Assembly (NCBI GenBank): GCA_000720535.1
Contig: JOAZ01000035.1
Span: forward strand, 41,274-105,273
DNA from: Streptomyces halstedii
GTDB lineage: Bacteria > Actinomycetota > Actinomycetes > Streptomycetales > Streptomycetaceae
Direction: 5' to 3'
DNA length: 64,000 bases
Under the pieces are notes generated by a model that was given only the letters and a program-made list of their open reading frames with translations, was not told where the DNA came from and did not search any database. The position numbers were made by a program, and so were the translations under genes. Positions 53,901 to 61,688 of the stretch are shown here, piece after piece; position 1 is the first letter of the stretch; every line of letters begins with the position of its first letter.

Positions 53901-54725
53901 GTCGACGAGGACCTCGCCGAACTACGGGTGCTCAGCAGCCGGGTCGGTGACCGCTACCTGCGCGCCCAGGTGGCGAGCGCGGCCGCCGAGGCGGGGATGA
54001 CGCGCGGACGGTACGACGAGGCCCGGTCCGCCTACCAGGAGGCGCTGCAACTCGCCCGGGAGGTCGGCGCCCACGCGGAGGAGCCGTTCCTGCTGGGACG
54101 CCTCGCGGAACTCCACTACCAGGCCGGCGACCTGGAGGCGGCGGACGCGGGCCTGGACGAGGCGGAGGCGGCTGCCGAGCACCGGCACGTGCTGGACGCC
54201 CACGCCTACGTCGGCTTCCTCCGGGCCGCCGTCGCCCTCGCCGCCGGGGACATCCCCCGGGCCCGGCACTTCACCGACAGGGCACGCCGCACCCAGTTGT
54301 ACGGCAGTCCGCCCCCGCAGTTCGCCTCGGCACTGGACGGACTGTCGGCGCGGATCGCCGTGTTCGAACCGTCCGGCGGTCCGGTGGCCGGGCTGCGCGG
54401 GATGACCGACGCCCTGAACACGGCGGTGGCCGCCGACTGCGCGGAGATCTTCACCGCACAACTGGCGGAGGCGGCGGGTGTGACCCTGCCCAGGGTGGGG
54501 CGGTACGAGGCCGCTGCCCGGGTCCTCGCGGCGGCCGACGCCTGGCGGGTGCACGGCTCCAGGGCAGCGGTCGAGGAGCGCTCGGTGGCGGCCGCGCTGG
54601 AACTCGTCCGGAACCGCCTCGACCCGGAGTCGTACGAGGCGGAGGCGGCCGAAGGACGGGCCATGACCCCCGAGGACACCGTGGCCTTCCTGGCGGCCGT
54701 GACCGGAGAGCTCAGCGACAGCTGA
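50979..54725 (+). CDS. AfsR/SARP-family transcriptional regulator with ATPase and helical-repeat domains
   Basis: This 1248-residue protein has an N-terminal SARP DNA-binding domain (LLAALALRAGRPADTAALIEDVW; PAALQALVGRLRRAL) and a bacterial transcriptional activation domain to about 245 (HPYHEPLRAQLVRALRADGRQ). A low-complexity Pro/Gly linker follows at about 250-420. The NB-ARC-like ATPase has Walker A TLTGPGGSGKTRLAEE (near 445), LLVLDNCEHV, TSREPLGVPGE and LPLAIELAAARL. A long helical-repeat region runs to the end. It would activate secondary-metabolism genes. GTG at 50979 gives MRYLILGVTEARDE. Its 3' end overlaps the convergent sigma gene by 14 bp. Confidence 0.88.
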   Translation: MRYLILGVTEARDECGGPLPVGGPRLRALLAALALRAGRPADTAALIEDVWDGDRPYDAPAALQALVGRLRRALGKEAVAGAPGGYRLDAGPDDIDLYVFERLARQGAAELAEGDAESAAGTLRTALGLWRGPALADLPGSERSEAVRARAHRLTALGLRVEADLRRGERTGLVPELRELTAAHPYHEPLRAQLVRALRADGRQADALVAYEEARRVLSQGLGTGPGPELTALHRELLAPAPPPRPPRAHEAPDRRDASLPLDSRPSRMGPAMGPATGQAVADDPAPEPSRPGPDFGPGSGPGCGSGLGPAPGPGPGFGGPPSPSRTGASHPGGDATAATPGPAGPGGPVRGDQSGAPGASRPEGAGRGPGAPPPGGARTAPGASPPDGSSPVLGTSRPGSPGRGSAAGPYPAAVPHLPEGNIRPRLTSFVGRAAELRDIRDDLTRARLVTLTGPGGSGKTRLAEEAAAGKGAWIAELAPLDDPADVPGAVLSALGLRETALLRDTARDGPAPAADPTGRLVEHLSHRSRGRPFLLVLDNCEHVIGAAAALAETLLTYCPGLRVLATSREPLGVPGEAVRPVDPLAPDPAHRLFAERARAVRPDFAQETEADGTGLAVAEICRRLDGLPLAIELAAARLRSLTPHQIAARLDDRFRLLTGGSRTALPRQQTLRAVVDWSWDLLEEDERTFLRQVSVFAGGWDLAAAEAVTTGPDAAALLGALVDKSLVVATPAATGEMRYRLLETIHEYAVERATATPDVLADAATAHTAHFTALVEKADPLLRSEAQLAWIGRLETDLDNIRAALHRTVATAAPDEPSAMRLVLGMGWFWWLRNLRAEGLNWADRTAALGDDPEDPDDPRHWPRMHLHMVRFFLGAESRPIDSFHGDEEFRALVGRVTDAFRRRSGPVTARFPGLLWPMTAYFRHEHVPDLRRDFDAAVANARTYGGDWEYGTILVFRVHMLVDLPRGADGAAVDEDLAELRVLSSRVGDRYLRAQVASAAAEAGMTRGRYDEARSAYQEALQLAREVGAHAEEPFLLGRLAELHYQAGDLEAADAGLDEAEAAAEHRHVLDAHAYVGFLRAAVALAAGDIPRARHFTDRARRTQLYGSPPPQFASALDGLSARIAVFEPSGGPVAGLRGMTDALNTAVAADCAEIFTAQLAEAAGVTLPRVGRYEAAARVLAAADAWRVHGSRAAVEERSVAAALELVRNRLDPESYEAEAAEGRAMTPEDTVAFLAAVTGELSDS

Positions 54726-56835
54726 TCCGCGACTGTGCCCAGTCGGCCAGCGCCACCCCGCCGAACGGCCCGGCCGGCTCCACGACGAGCCGGATCGACT
54801 TCTGGCCGTCGACGGCGACACCCATCGGTACGGCGGCGTCACCGCCCCGCATCACCGGGGACTCCCACAGCCGCGCCCCGTCGCCGCCCCATACGGAGAA
54901 CCGCACCGGGAAGCGCACGGGGAAGTGCGCGGAGTCGTTCCCCTTCGTCAGGTCGTCGACACCGACCAGCGCCTCGTACCGCGTGCAGGGGCGGTTGAGC
55001 CGGATGACGACCGACGAGTGCGGGTGGACGGTCACCCCGTGCGCGTACGTCGTGCCGCCGATGGACAGGCCGGTGCGCTGCCAGACCGCGCCCCGTGTCT
55101 CGCCCAGCGAGATCTCCGGCGCGGTGTGGTCCCCGGCGACGGAGTACGCCAACTCGTTGACCTGGTAGACCTCGGGTTCCGGGGCCGGAGGAGGCGTCGG
55201 GGCGGGGGTCGGCGTGGGGGGGGGGGGGGGCGGCGTGGGGGTGGGCGTGGGTTTCGCGGCCGGGGGTTCGGGTGCCGGGGTGGGCGTGGGGGTGGGGGTG
55301 GGCTTCGGCTCCCGCGTCGGCGCGGGTGCGGGCGCCGCGGGGGGTGCTGGAGGCGCCGGAGGGGCCGGGGTCGGCTCGGGTGCCGCCGGGGGAGGGGGCG
55401 ACGGTGCGGCGGGGACGGCCACCGGAGGCTTCGCCACCGGCTCGGGCTCCCGGGCCGGGCCGTCTCCTCCGACCAGCGCCCATACGAGCCCGGCGGCGGC
55501 CGCCACGGCCACCGCTGCCGCGATCCCGGCCTTCGCCGGGGCACCGAGGCCTTCGGCGGCGGCCCCGCCCGCGGCGCCCCCCGAGGAGGTGCCACCGCCC
55601 GTCGCCGCCGCTGCCGCGCCGGCGCCCGCGGCGCCGACCGCCCCGCCCGCGACGACGCCCGCCGCCTTGACCGCGTAGCCCGCGGCGAACCAGCCGATGA
55701 CCGCGACCGGAAGCAGCGCCGGGATACCGGCGTTCACGCTCTCCAGCTCACCTGCGGCGACCCGGCACTTCGCGCACTCCTCCAGATGCTTGCTCAGCCC
55801 GCGTTCCGCCCGGACCCGCAGACCGCCCCGGGCATGGGCGCCGAGCCGGTCGGCGTACCGGGCGCAGTCGCCTCCGGCCGTCAGCGCCTGGCTCACATGT
55901 GCCTGGAGATAGGCCTGCTTCAGCCCTTCGCGCGCCCGGACCGCCAGCACCGCCGTGGCGTTGGCCGTCAGACCGAACAGCGGGGCGACCTCGCTCGGTG
56001 ACTCCTCCTCCACCGTGGTGTGCCAGAGCACCGCCTGCCAGCGCTCGGGCAGACTGCGGAAGGCCTGCATCGCCATCGACCGGTCCGCCTCGTGCATCGC
56101 CCGCACATCGGCGCCCAGATCGACGGTGTCGGTCTCCGACAGCTCGGCCGAGCGCGTGGCCTGGGCCGCGAACACCGCGAAGTCGTCGACCAGTTGTTCC
56201 CGCTTGGCGCTCTTCGTCCAGGCCGCGGCGACATGACGGACCGCCGTCATGAGGTAGGCCCGGACCGCTTGCTCGGGCCCCTTGCCGCCGCGTACCGCCT
56301 GGAGTGTCCGCGCGAACACCTCGGCCGTCAGGTCGTCGGCGGTGTGCGCGTCACGGCAGCAGGTCCGGGCGTAGCGGTGCACCGCTTCCGAGTGGCGCCG
56401 GAACAGCTCCTCGTACGCCCGGTCGTCACCCGCACGCATTCTCTGGAGCAACTGCGCGTCGGACACCCCGACATCGGGAGAACTGCCCCGGCCCTCACGC
56501 TGGAGGGGGACGGCGAACGCGACCCCGCCGTCCGCCGCGGGTCCGGGCGGCTGGGCGGCAGGGGGCGGGGCGGCCTCGACGGGGGCCGACCAGGGCCCTG
56601 GCAGGACCGTGCCGCCCTCCGCGCTGTCGCCCGCCCTGGGCTGGCTTCCCGTGGGCCCGCTTCCCGTGGTGCCACGCCCCGTGTGACCGCCGTCGGCAGG
56701 ACCGCCCGAGGGAGGACCGCTCGACGGTGCCGGTCCGGCCCGACCGGGCACCGGGCCGGTGGACGGCCCGCCGGTCTCCGCGTCCCCGCCCGTGTCAGCG
56801 ACGGACGGCTCGTCCCTCTGCGCGTCACCGCTCAT
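54712..56835 (-). CDS. Membrane-spanning ECF sigma factor fused to anti-sigma zinc finger and NPCBM domain
   Basis: This 707-residue single chain has a disordered N-terminus (about 1-110), sigma region 2 (LLQRMRAGDDRAYEELFRRH; DDLTAEVFARTLQAV) and region 4 (FRSLPERWQAVLWHTTVEEE; NATAVLAVRAREGLKQAYL). A zf-HC2-like segment HLEECAKCRVAAGE follows, then two hydrophobic helices (near 385 and 455). Next come about 90 residues of Pro/Thr repeats and a C-terminal NPCBM-type domain (GLSIGGTTYAHGVTVHPHS; YEALVGVDDLTKGND). NPCBM binds carbohydrate in glycosidases. The layout suggests a sigma factor tethered by its own anti-sigma part and an outer sugar-sensing domain. A 15-base G/C run lies in the linker. 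I chose ATG at 56835 over an earlier in-frame ATG. Confidence 0.88.
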   Translation of the reverse strand: MSGDAQRDEPSVADTGGDAETGGPSTGPVPGRAGPAPSSGPPSGGPADGGHTGRGTTGSGPTGSQPRAGDSAEGGTVLPGPWSAPVEAAPPPAAQPPGPAADGGVAFAVPLQREGRGSSPDVGVSDAQLLQRMRAGDDRAYEELFRRHSEAVHRYARTCCRDAHTADDLTAEVFARTLQAVRGGKGPEQAVRAYLMTAVRHVAAAWTKSAKREQLVDDFAVFAAQATRSAELSETDTVDLGADVRAMHEADRSMAMQAFRSLPERWQAVLWHTTVEEESPSEVAPLFGLTANATAVLAVRAREGLKQAYLQAHVSQALTAGGDCARYADRLGAHARGGLRVRAERGLSKHLEECAKCRVAAGELESVNAGIPALLPVAVIGWFAAGYAVKAAGVVAGGAVGAAGAGAAAAATGGGTSSGGAAGGAAAEGLGAPAKAGIAAAVAVAAAAGLVWALVGGDGPAREPEPVAKPPVAVPAAPSPPPPAAPEPTPAPPAPPAPPAAPAPAPTREPKPTPTPTPTPAPEPPAAKPTPTPTPPPPPPTPTPAPTPPPAPEPEVYQVNELAYSVAGDHTAPEISLGETRGAVWQRTGLSIGGTTYAHGVTVHPHSSVVIRLNRPCTRYEALVGVDDLTKGNDSAHFPVRFPVRFSVWGGDGARLWESPVMRGGDAAVPMGVAVDGQKSIRLVVEPAGPFGGVALADWAQSRISCR
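55216..55230. repeat. 15-bp homopolymeric G tract inside the sigma-NPCBM gene
   Basis: The plus strand has 15 consecutive G residues, read as consecutive CCC proline codons on the coding strand. Slippage by one base would frameshift the whole NPCBM domain. It could equally be a sequencing miscount, but the frame is intact as given. Confidence 0.9.
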
Positions 56836-57043
56836 GGCGGAAACCCCCGTCTGCACCCTTGGACCCGTACTACCGGGCAAGCGTGCCACAGGCCCTCACC
56901 GCCACCGGCCCCCGGCCGGGGCAACCACTCGTCCGGGGTCACTTACCGCACACAGGCGCGACATCACTCCATCGGGGAGCGGTCCCGCACCCGGTCCGGG
57001 CGCGGCCGGTGACGTACTGCGTGGGGCGCACCACGCGGACGCA

Positions 57044-57847
57044 CTACGCGGGCCGGGAGCGCAGTCCCTCCAGCAGGATGTCCAGCAACCGGGCGGAGGC
57101 GGCGGCCTGGTGGGCGGGATCCGGCAGCGCCGGAGCCGCCGTGGCGATGACCAGCAGCACATCCGCCACCGTCACATCACCCCGCAGCTCACCCGACTCA
57201 CGCGCTCGGGCGACCAGCCGGCCCACGACCTCCAGCAACTCGGCCGCACCGGCGTCGTGAACGGGCTCCTCCTCGGCGGGCCCCGGCGGAATCACCCGGG
57301 GCTCGGACTGCTCCGCGCCCTGACGCTGATACGGGACCCGCTGCTCCCCGTCGGCCGGAGCCGGTATCGCGGAGGCCTCGTCCTGGTCGGCACCCACCCG
57401 CAGCACATGCGGCGGCAGCAGCCGGCCCGCACCGGAGTCCACGGACGTCCGCAGGAACCTGGAGAGCGCCGACCACGGCTCCTCCTCCTGCCCCAGGGCG
57501 GAACGCGCCTGGTCGGTCAGCCGGGCGGTCTCCTCCTGCGCTATGCGGCGCACCAGCACTTCCTTGCTGGGGAACCGCCGGTAGACCGTGCCGACCCCGA
57601 CCCTGGCGCGGCGCGCCACGTCCTCCATCGGCGCGCCGTACCCCAGCTCGCCGAACACCTCGCGTGCGGCGCGCAGGACGTGCTCCAGATTGCGCTGCGC
57701 GTCCACGCGGAGCGGCGTCGAACGGGCACCTCCTCCGCCGCCCGTGGCCACGGCCGCCGATCCGACCACCGCCACCGCGCTCAGCCGCCCGTGACCCTCC
57801 GCAGAGGAGGTGACAACACTCTGCCCATGCAAATCCTGAATGTGCAT
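57044..57847 (-). CDS. atrA: TetR-family regulator AtrA
   Basis: This 267-residue TetR-type protein has its DNA-binding domain at about residues 50-95: RNLEHVLRAAREVFGELGYG, MEDVARRARVGVGTVYRRFPSK and EVLVRRIAQEE. A large effector domain with Pro-rich insert follows. The N-terminus MHIQDLHGQSVVTSSAEGHG and the neighbours (AfsR-like, sigma-NPCBM, NADH dehydrogenase) agree, from memory, with AtrA (SCO4118), which activates actII-ORF4 and its orthologues and so antibiotic production. ATG at 57847 has GGGGGAAG upstream. It is divergent from the NADH dehydrogenase gene. The ortholog call rests on position and recollected sequence. Confidence 0.82.
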   Translation of the reverse strand: MHIQDLHGQSVVTSSAEGHGRLSAVAVVGSAAVATGGGGGARSTPLRVDAQRNLEHVLRAAREVFGELGYGAPMEDVARRARVGVGTVYRRFPSKEVLVRRIAQEETARLTDQARSALGQEEEPWSALSRFLRTSVDSGAGRLLPPHVLRVGADQDEASAIPAPADGEQRVPYQRQGAEQSEPRVIPPGPAEEEPVHDAGAAELLEVVGRLVARARESGELRGDVTVADVLLVIATAAPALPDPAHQAAASARLLDILLEGLRSRPA

Positions 57848-58178
57848 ACTTCCCCCGGATATGACGTCTCCCCCCGGAGACTTCCCCGCCCTGTCAGTCG
57901 TGGTGCGGGTCCTGGTCCGAACCGACACCCCGACGGGGTACGAACATAGTTGAGCCCGAGTCAATTCAGAAGAGGCCAGTTCCGCACGGTGCGCCCCCCG
58001 ATCGGAGCAAAGGCCCGGCGAACCCCGGTCCGGCCCCGCTCGCGGGTCCCCTCCGCCGCCCTTGACCTGCGTCGCACGGGAAGCCAGGAGCGGATACGCA
58101 CCACCGCGGGAGCGAAGAGCTCCGGTCACACAAATTGCCGGGCCTGTGGACAAACACCGGACTCCGTTGCGTCATGGG
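57848..58178. promoter_or_regulatory. Divergent atrA/ndh control region with inverted repeat
   Basis: GTCTCC (57866-57871) pairs with GGAGAC (57876-57881) across four C residues, 18 bases before the atrA start. Further on, AACATAGTTGAGCCCGAGTCAATTCAG (57943-57969) is the least GC-rich part and may hold promoters. AtrA autoregulation through such dyads is plausible but not shown. Confidence 0.45.
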
Positions 58179-59660
58179 ATGGTGATGGCTCCAGATTCCC
58201 GGGGAACGGCCCCCGGCACCCGGCCGGCCGTACGTGTTCTCGTCGTCGGCGGCGGCTACGTCGGGATGTACACGGCGCTGCGTCTCCAGCACAGGCTGCG
58301 CCGGAGACTGCGGAGCGGCGAGGCCGAGATCGTGGTGGTCACGCCCGAGCCCTACATGACCTACCAGCCGTTCCTCCCGGAGGCGGCGGCCGGTTCGATC
58401 TCGCCGCGCCACGTCGTCGTGCCCCTCCGCCGGGTCCTGCGCGACTGCCGCATCGTCATCGGCGAGGCGCGGCGGATCGACCACACCAAGCGCACCGCGA
58501 CCGTCGTCACCCTCGCCACCGGGGAGGACGGCACCGGCGCCGTCGAGATCCCGTACGACGACCTGGTCCTCGCCCCCGGATCGGTAGCCCGCACCCTTCC
58601 GGTACCGGGGCTGGCCGACTTCGGTATCGGTTTCAAGACCGTCGAGGAGGCCATCGGCCTCCGCAACCACGTGATCGAGCAGATGGACATCGCGTCCGCC
58701 ACCCGCGACCCCGCCGTCCGGGACGCCGCCCTCACGTTCGTCTTCGTCGGCGGCGGCTACGCGGGCGTCGAGGCGCTCGCCGAACTGGAGGACATGGCCC
58801 GCTACACCTCGCGGTACTACCACAACATCACCCCCGACGACCTGCGGTGGATCCTCGTCGAGGCCACCGGCCGCATCCTCCCCGAGGTCGGCGAGGAACT
58901 GGGCCGGTACGCCGTCCGGGAGCTGCGCGGCCGCAACGTCGACGTACGGCTCGACACCCGGCTGGACAGCTGCGAGGACCGGATCGCGGTCCTCAGCGAC
59001 GGCTCCCGGTTCCCGACCCGCACACTCGTGTGGACCGCGGGGGTCAAGCCCGCACCGGTCCTCGCCGAGACCGACCTGCCGCTCACCGAGCACGGCCGGC
59101 TGCGGTGCACCGCCGCGCTGGCCGTCGAGGGCGTCGAGCACGCCTGGGCCGCCGGTGACGCGGCGGCCGTACCCGACCTCACCTCGCCCCACCAGGGCAC
59201 CGTGACCGCGCCGAACGCCCAGCACGCGGTGCGCCAGGCCAAGGTCCTCGCCGAGAACGTGCTGGCCACACTCGCCGGACGGCCCCCCACGGACTACCGG
59301 CACTCCTCCGCCGGGTCGGTCGCCTCCCTGGGACTGCACAAGGGCGTCGCCCAGGTGTACGGGCGCAGGCTCAAGGGCTATCCGGCCTGGCTCATCCACC
59401 GCGCCTACCACCTCAACCGGGTGCCGACGTTCAACCGGAAGGCACGGGTGCTCGCCGAATGGACACTGGCCGGGCTCTTCAAACGCGAGATCGTCTCCCT
59501 CGGCTCACTCGAACACCCGCGCGCCGAATTCGCGCTCGCGGCCGGTGGTCACCCCTTCCCGGAACAGCCCCGGGACGACGGGAACCACCGGCGCCCCGGG
59601 AACGGCACGCCCCGGGGCGACACCCCCGAGGACGACGGCCCACCCGCGCCGGCCGGCTGA
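58179..59660 (+). CDS. ndh: Type II NADH dehydrogenase (NDH-2 family)
   Basis: This 493-residue single-subunit quinone reductase has two dinucleotide-binding motifs: VRVLVVGGGYVGMYTALRL for FAD and FVFVGGGYAGVEALAELEDM for NADH. YDDLVLAPGSVART and HAWAAGDAAAVPDL are the conserved flavin contacts. A C-terminal amphipathic region (RVPTFNRKARVLAEWTLAGLF) probably binds the membrane. It oxidises NADH without pumping protons. Several starts are possible; ATG 58179 and ATG 58185 are closest to the Rossmann fold. A hydrophilic tail of about 45 residues ends the protein. It is divergent from atrA, a conserved pairing in Streptomyces as I remember it. Confidence 0.87.
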   Translation: MVMAPDSRGTAPGTRPAVRVLVVGGGYVGMYTALRLQHRLRRRLRSGEAEIVVVTPEPYMTYQPFLPEAAAGSISPRHVVVPLRRVLRDCRIVIGEARRIDHTKRTATVVTLATGEDGTGAVEIPYDDLVLAPGSVARTLPVPGLADFGIGFKTVEEAIGLRNHVIEQMDIASATRDPAVRDAALTFVFVGGGYAGVEALAELEDMARYTSRYYHNITPDDLRWILVEATGRILPEVGEELGRYAVRELRGRNVDVRLDTRLDSCEDRIAVLSDGSRFPTRTLVWTAGVKPAPVLAETDLPLTEHGRLRCTAALAVEGVEHAWAAGDAAAVPDLTSPHQGTVTAPNAQHAVRQAKVLAENVLATLAGRPPTDYRHSSAGSVASLGLHKGVAQVYGRRLKGYPAWLIHRAYHLNRVPTFNRKARVLAEWTLAGLFKREIVSLGSLEHPRAEFALAAGGHPFPEQPRDDGNHRRPGNGTPRGDTPEDDGPPAPAG

Positions 59661-60006
59661 CCCGGGTGACCCGACGGCACGCCGTACTCCCGCACACCGA
59701 TGAGCGGGAAAGGGCCGCAGCTCAGCCGCCCGAACGGCGGTCACAGGGCAACTGTCAGTACGGTCGGTCACACTTGGCGTGTGACCATAGGTGCGCCCAC
59801 ACCTGCGCAGAGTGACCCGGGCGACAGTCACCTACAGTGACCGACGCAGAAGACCGACCACACGAAGGGGCCTGGCAGGCACCCTTCCGAGAGAGCCGGC
59901 ACCGGAGCCCCGGCCCGGTGAGACACCGGCCAGGGACCGGCACAGGCACCAGCAGAGAAGCAGCTCGCCCGAGCGGACCAGACCGACACACGAGGCCAGA
60001 AATTCC
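59661..60006. promoter_or_regulatory. Upstream region of the PAS/PP2C gene with operator-like dyads
   Basis: GGTCACAC (59766-59773) and GTGTGACC (59779-59786) form a perfect 8-bp inverted repeat with five-base spacer. Within the next 70 bp AGTGACC and AGTCACC recur (59812, 59826, 59835), so the GTGAC/GTCAC half-site is present several times. The rest, to 60006, is a long 5' leader without a gene. Confidence 0.5.
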
Positions 60007-61671
60007 GTGAACTTCACGCGCTGGAGCGCCCGCCTCCCCGGAACACAGCGTCGAGCCGCCGTGCGGGACGAGCAGGGTTCCGTCCCCGCCGCCCGCGCCG
60101 AGTCGACCCGGCCGGCATCCGGCCCCACCCCGCAGGGAGACGCCCCGGTTCCGCCCGGCGCCCCTCTCGAAGCGCTCTCCGCGAGCGAGATCCTCGACAG
60201 CCTCCCCGCCCCGGTCGCCCTGCTCCACGGCCCCGACCTGCGCATCACCTACGTCAACGACGCCTACACGGCGGCCTTCGGCGAACGGCCCCTCGGCGCT
60301 CCGGCCGCCGAGGCGATGCCGGAGCTCACCGAACTCAGCCTGCTGCCCCTGGTGGGCCAGGTCCTGCGCAGCGGCACACCGCGCACGGTCAAGTCCCGGA
60401 AGGTCCTCGACGGCCACTCGTACACCGTGACCTGCACCCCGGTGGCCGTCCACGGCCCGGAAGGAGCCGACGAGGAGGGCGTGCTCGTCTACGCCACCGA
60501 CGTCACCGACCACGCCGAAGCGGCGGAGCGCCTCCGCACCAGCGAGCGCCGCCACCGGGACACGGCCGTCACCCTCCAGCGTTCCCTGCTGCCCCAGGAC
60601 CTCGAACAGCCCGACGACCTCCGGATCGCGGCGACGTACCAGCCGGGCGGCACGGACGCCGCGGTCGGCGGCGACTGGTACGACGTGATCACCCTGGGGG
60701 CCGGACGCACCGCGCTCGTCATCGGCGACGTCATGGGACGGGGGGTGCGCGCCGCCGCCGTCATGGGCCAGCTGCGCACCGCGGTCCGGGCGTACGCGCG
60801 CCTGGACCTGCCGCCCCACGAGGTGCTCCAGCTCCTGGACGTCCTCGCCGCCGAGATCGACGCCAGCCAGATCGCGACCTGCGTGTACGCCGTCCACGAC
60901 CCCAACGAGGGCCAGCTCGTCTACGCCTCCGCCGGGCATCTCCCGGTCCTCGTCCGCCACGAGGACGGCACGGTCCACCGCGCGGAGGAACCACCCGGAC
61001 CGCCCCTGGGCACCGGCGGTACCGGCGGCTGGACCCACACCTCCGGGACGATCCCCCTGCCGCCCGGTTCGACGGCCGTGCTGTACACCGACGGCCTGGT
61101 CGAGCGCCGCAGCGAGGACATCGACGAAGGGGTCGCCTCCCTGGAGCGCGCCCTGTCCGGGGCGGTGGGCTCGCCCCAGGTGGTCTGCGACCGGCTCATC
61201 CGCTCCCTGGGAGTGACCGCGGACCACGACGACGACGTGGCGGTGCTCGTCGTCCAGCACCCCTCCCGTACGGGAGCGAGCGCCGAGCTCTTCCACAACG
61301 CCTCGCTCGACCTCCTCGGCGGTGTCGAGGCGGCCCCCAGGGCGCGCGCGTTCGCCACCGGGGTCCTGGCGTCCTGGCGGTTCCCCGTGGAACTCCGCGA
61401 CCTGGGGGTGCTCGCCGCGAGCGAACTCGTGGCGAACTCCCTCCAGCACGGCACCCCGCCCATGCGGCTCGGCCTGAGACGCACCGACCGCAGGCTGATC
61501 ATCGAGGTCACCGACGGCGACGAACACCTCCCGCGCAGGCGGCAGGCCGAACCGGCGGACGAGGCGGGGCGCGGCATCTCCATCATCGCGACGGTCGCGT
61601 CGTCCTGGGGCAGCCGCCGCACCCCCGGCGGGGGCAAGGCGGTGTGGTGCGAATTCGCCCTGCCCGGCTGA
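60007..61671 (+). CDS. PAS-PP2C phosphatase with C-terminal RsbW-like kinase domain
   Basis: This 554-residue signalling protein has a PAS domain at about 58-175 (ILDSLPAPVALLHGPDLRITY; VYATDVTDHAEAAERL). The SpoIIE-type PP2C domain follows from about 195: AATYQPGGTDAAVGGDWYDV, ALVIGDVMGRGVRAA, YASAGHLPVLV, AVLYTDGLVERR, and DHDDDVAVLVV. A HATPase_c domain runs from about 440 to the end: LAASELVANSLQHG (N-box), IEVTDGD and GRGISIIATVASSWGS. It combines phosphatase and anti-sigma kinase-like parts, suggesting control of a partner-switching module. It is soluble, so it senses a cytoplasmic cue. I chose GTG at 60007 (MNFTRWSARL). It converges with the MFS gene 17 bp away. Confidence 0.88.
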   Translation: MNFTRWSARLPGTQRRAAVRDEQGSVPAARAESTRPASGPTPQGDAPVPPGAPLEALSASEILDSLPAPVALLHGPDLRITYVNDAYTAAFGERPLGAPAAEAMPELTELSLLPLVGQVLRSGTPRTVKSRKVLDGHSYTVTCTPVAVHGPEGADEEGVLVYATDVTDHAEAAERLRTSERRHRDTAVTLQRSLLPQDLEQPDDLRIAATYQPGGTDAAVGGDWYDVITLGAGRTALVIGDVMGRGVRAAAVMGQLRTAVRAYARLDLPPHEVLQLLDVLAAEIDASQIATCVYAVHDPNEGQLVYASAGHLPVLVRHEDGTVHRAEEPPGPPLGTGGTGGWTHTSGTIPLPPGSTAVLYTDGLVERRSEDIDEGVASLERALSGAVGSPQVVCDRLIRSLGVTADHDDDVAVLVVQHPSRTGASAELFHNASLDLLGGVEAAPRARAFATGVLASWRFPVELRDLGVLAASELVANSLQHGTPPMRLGLRRTDRRLIIEVTDGDEHLPRRRQAEPADEAGRGISIIATVASSWGSRRTPGGGKAVWCEFALPG

Positions 61672-61688
61672 TCCGGGTGGCCCGTACC

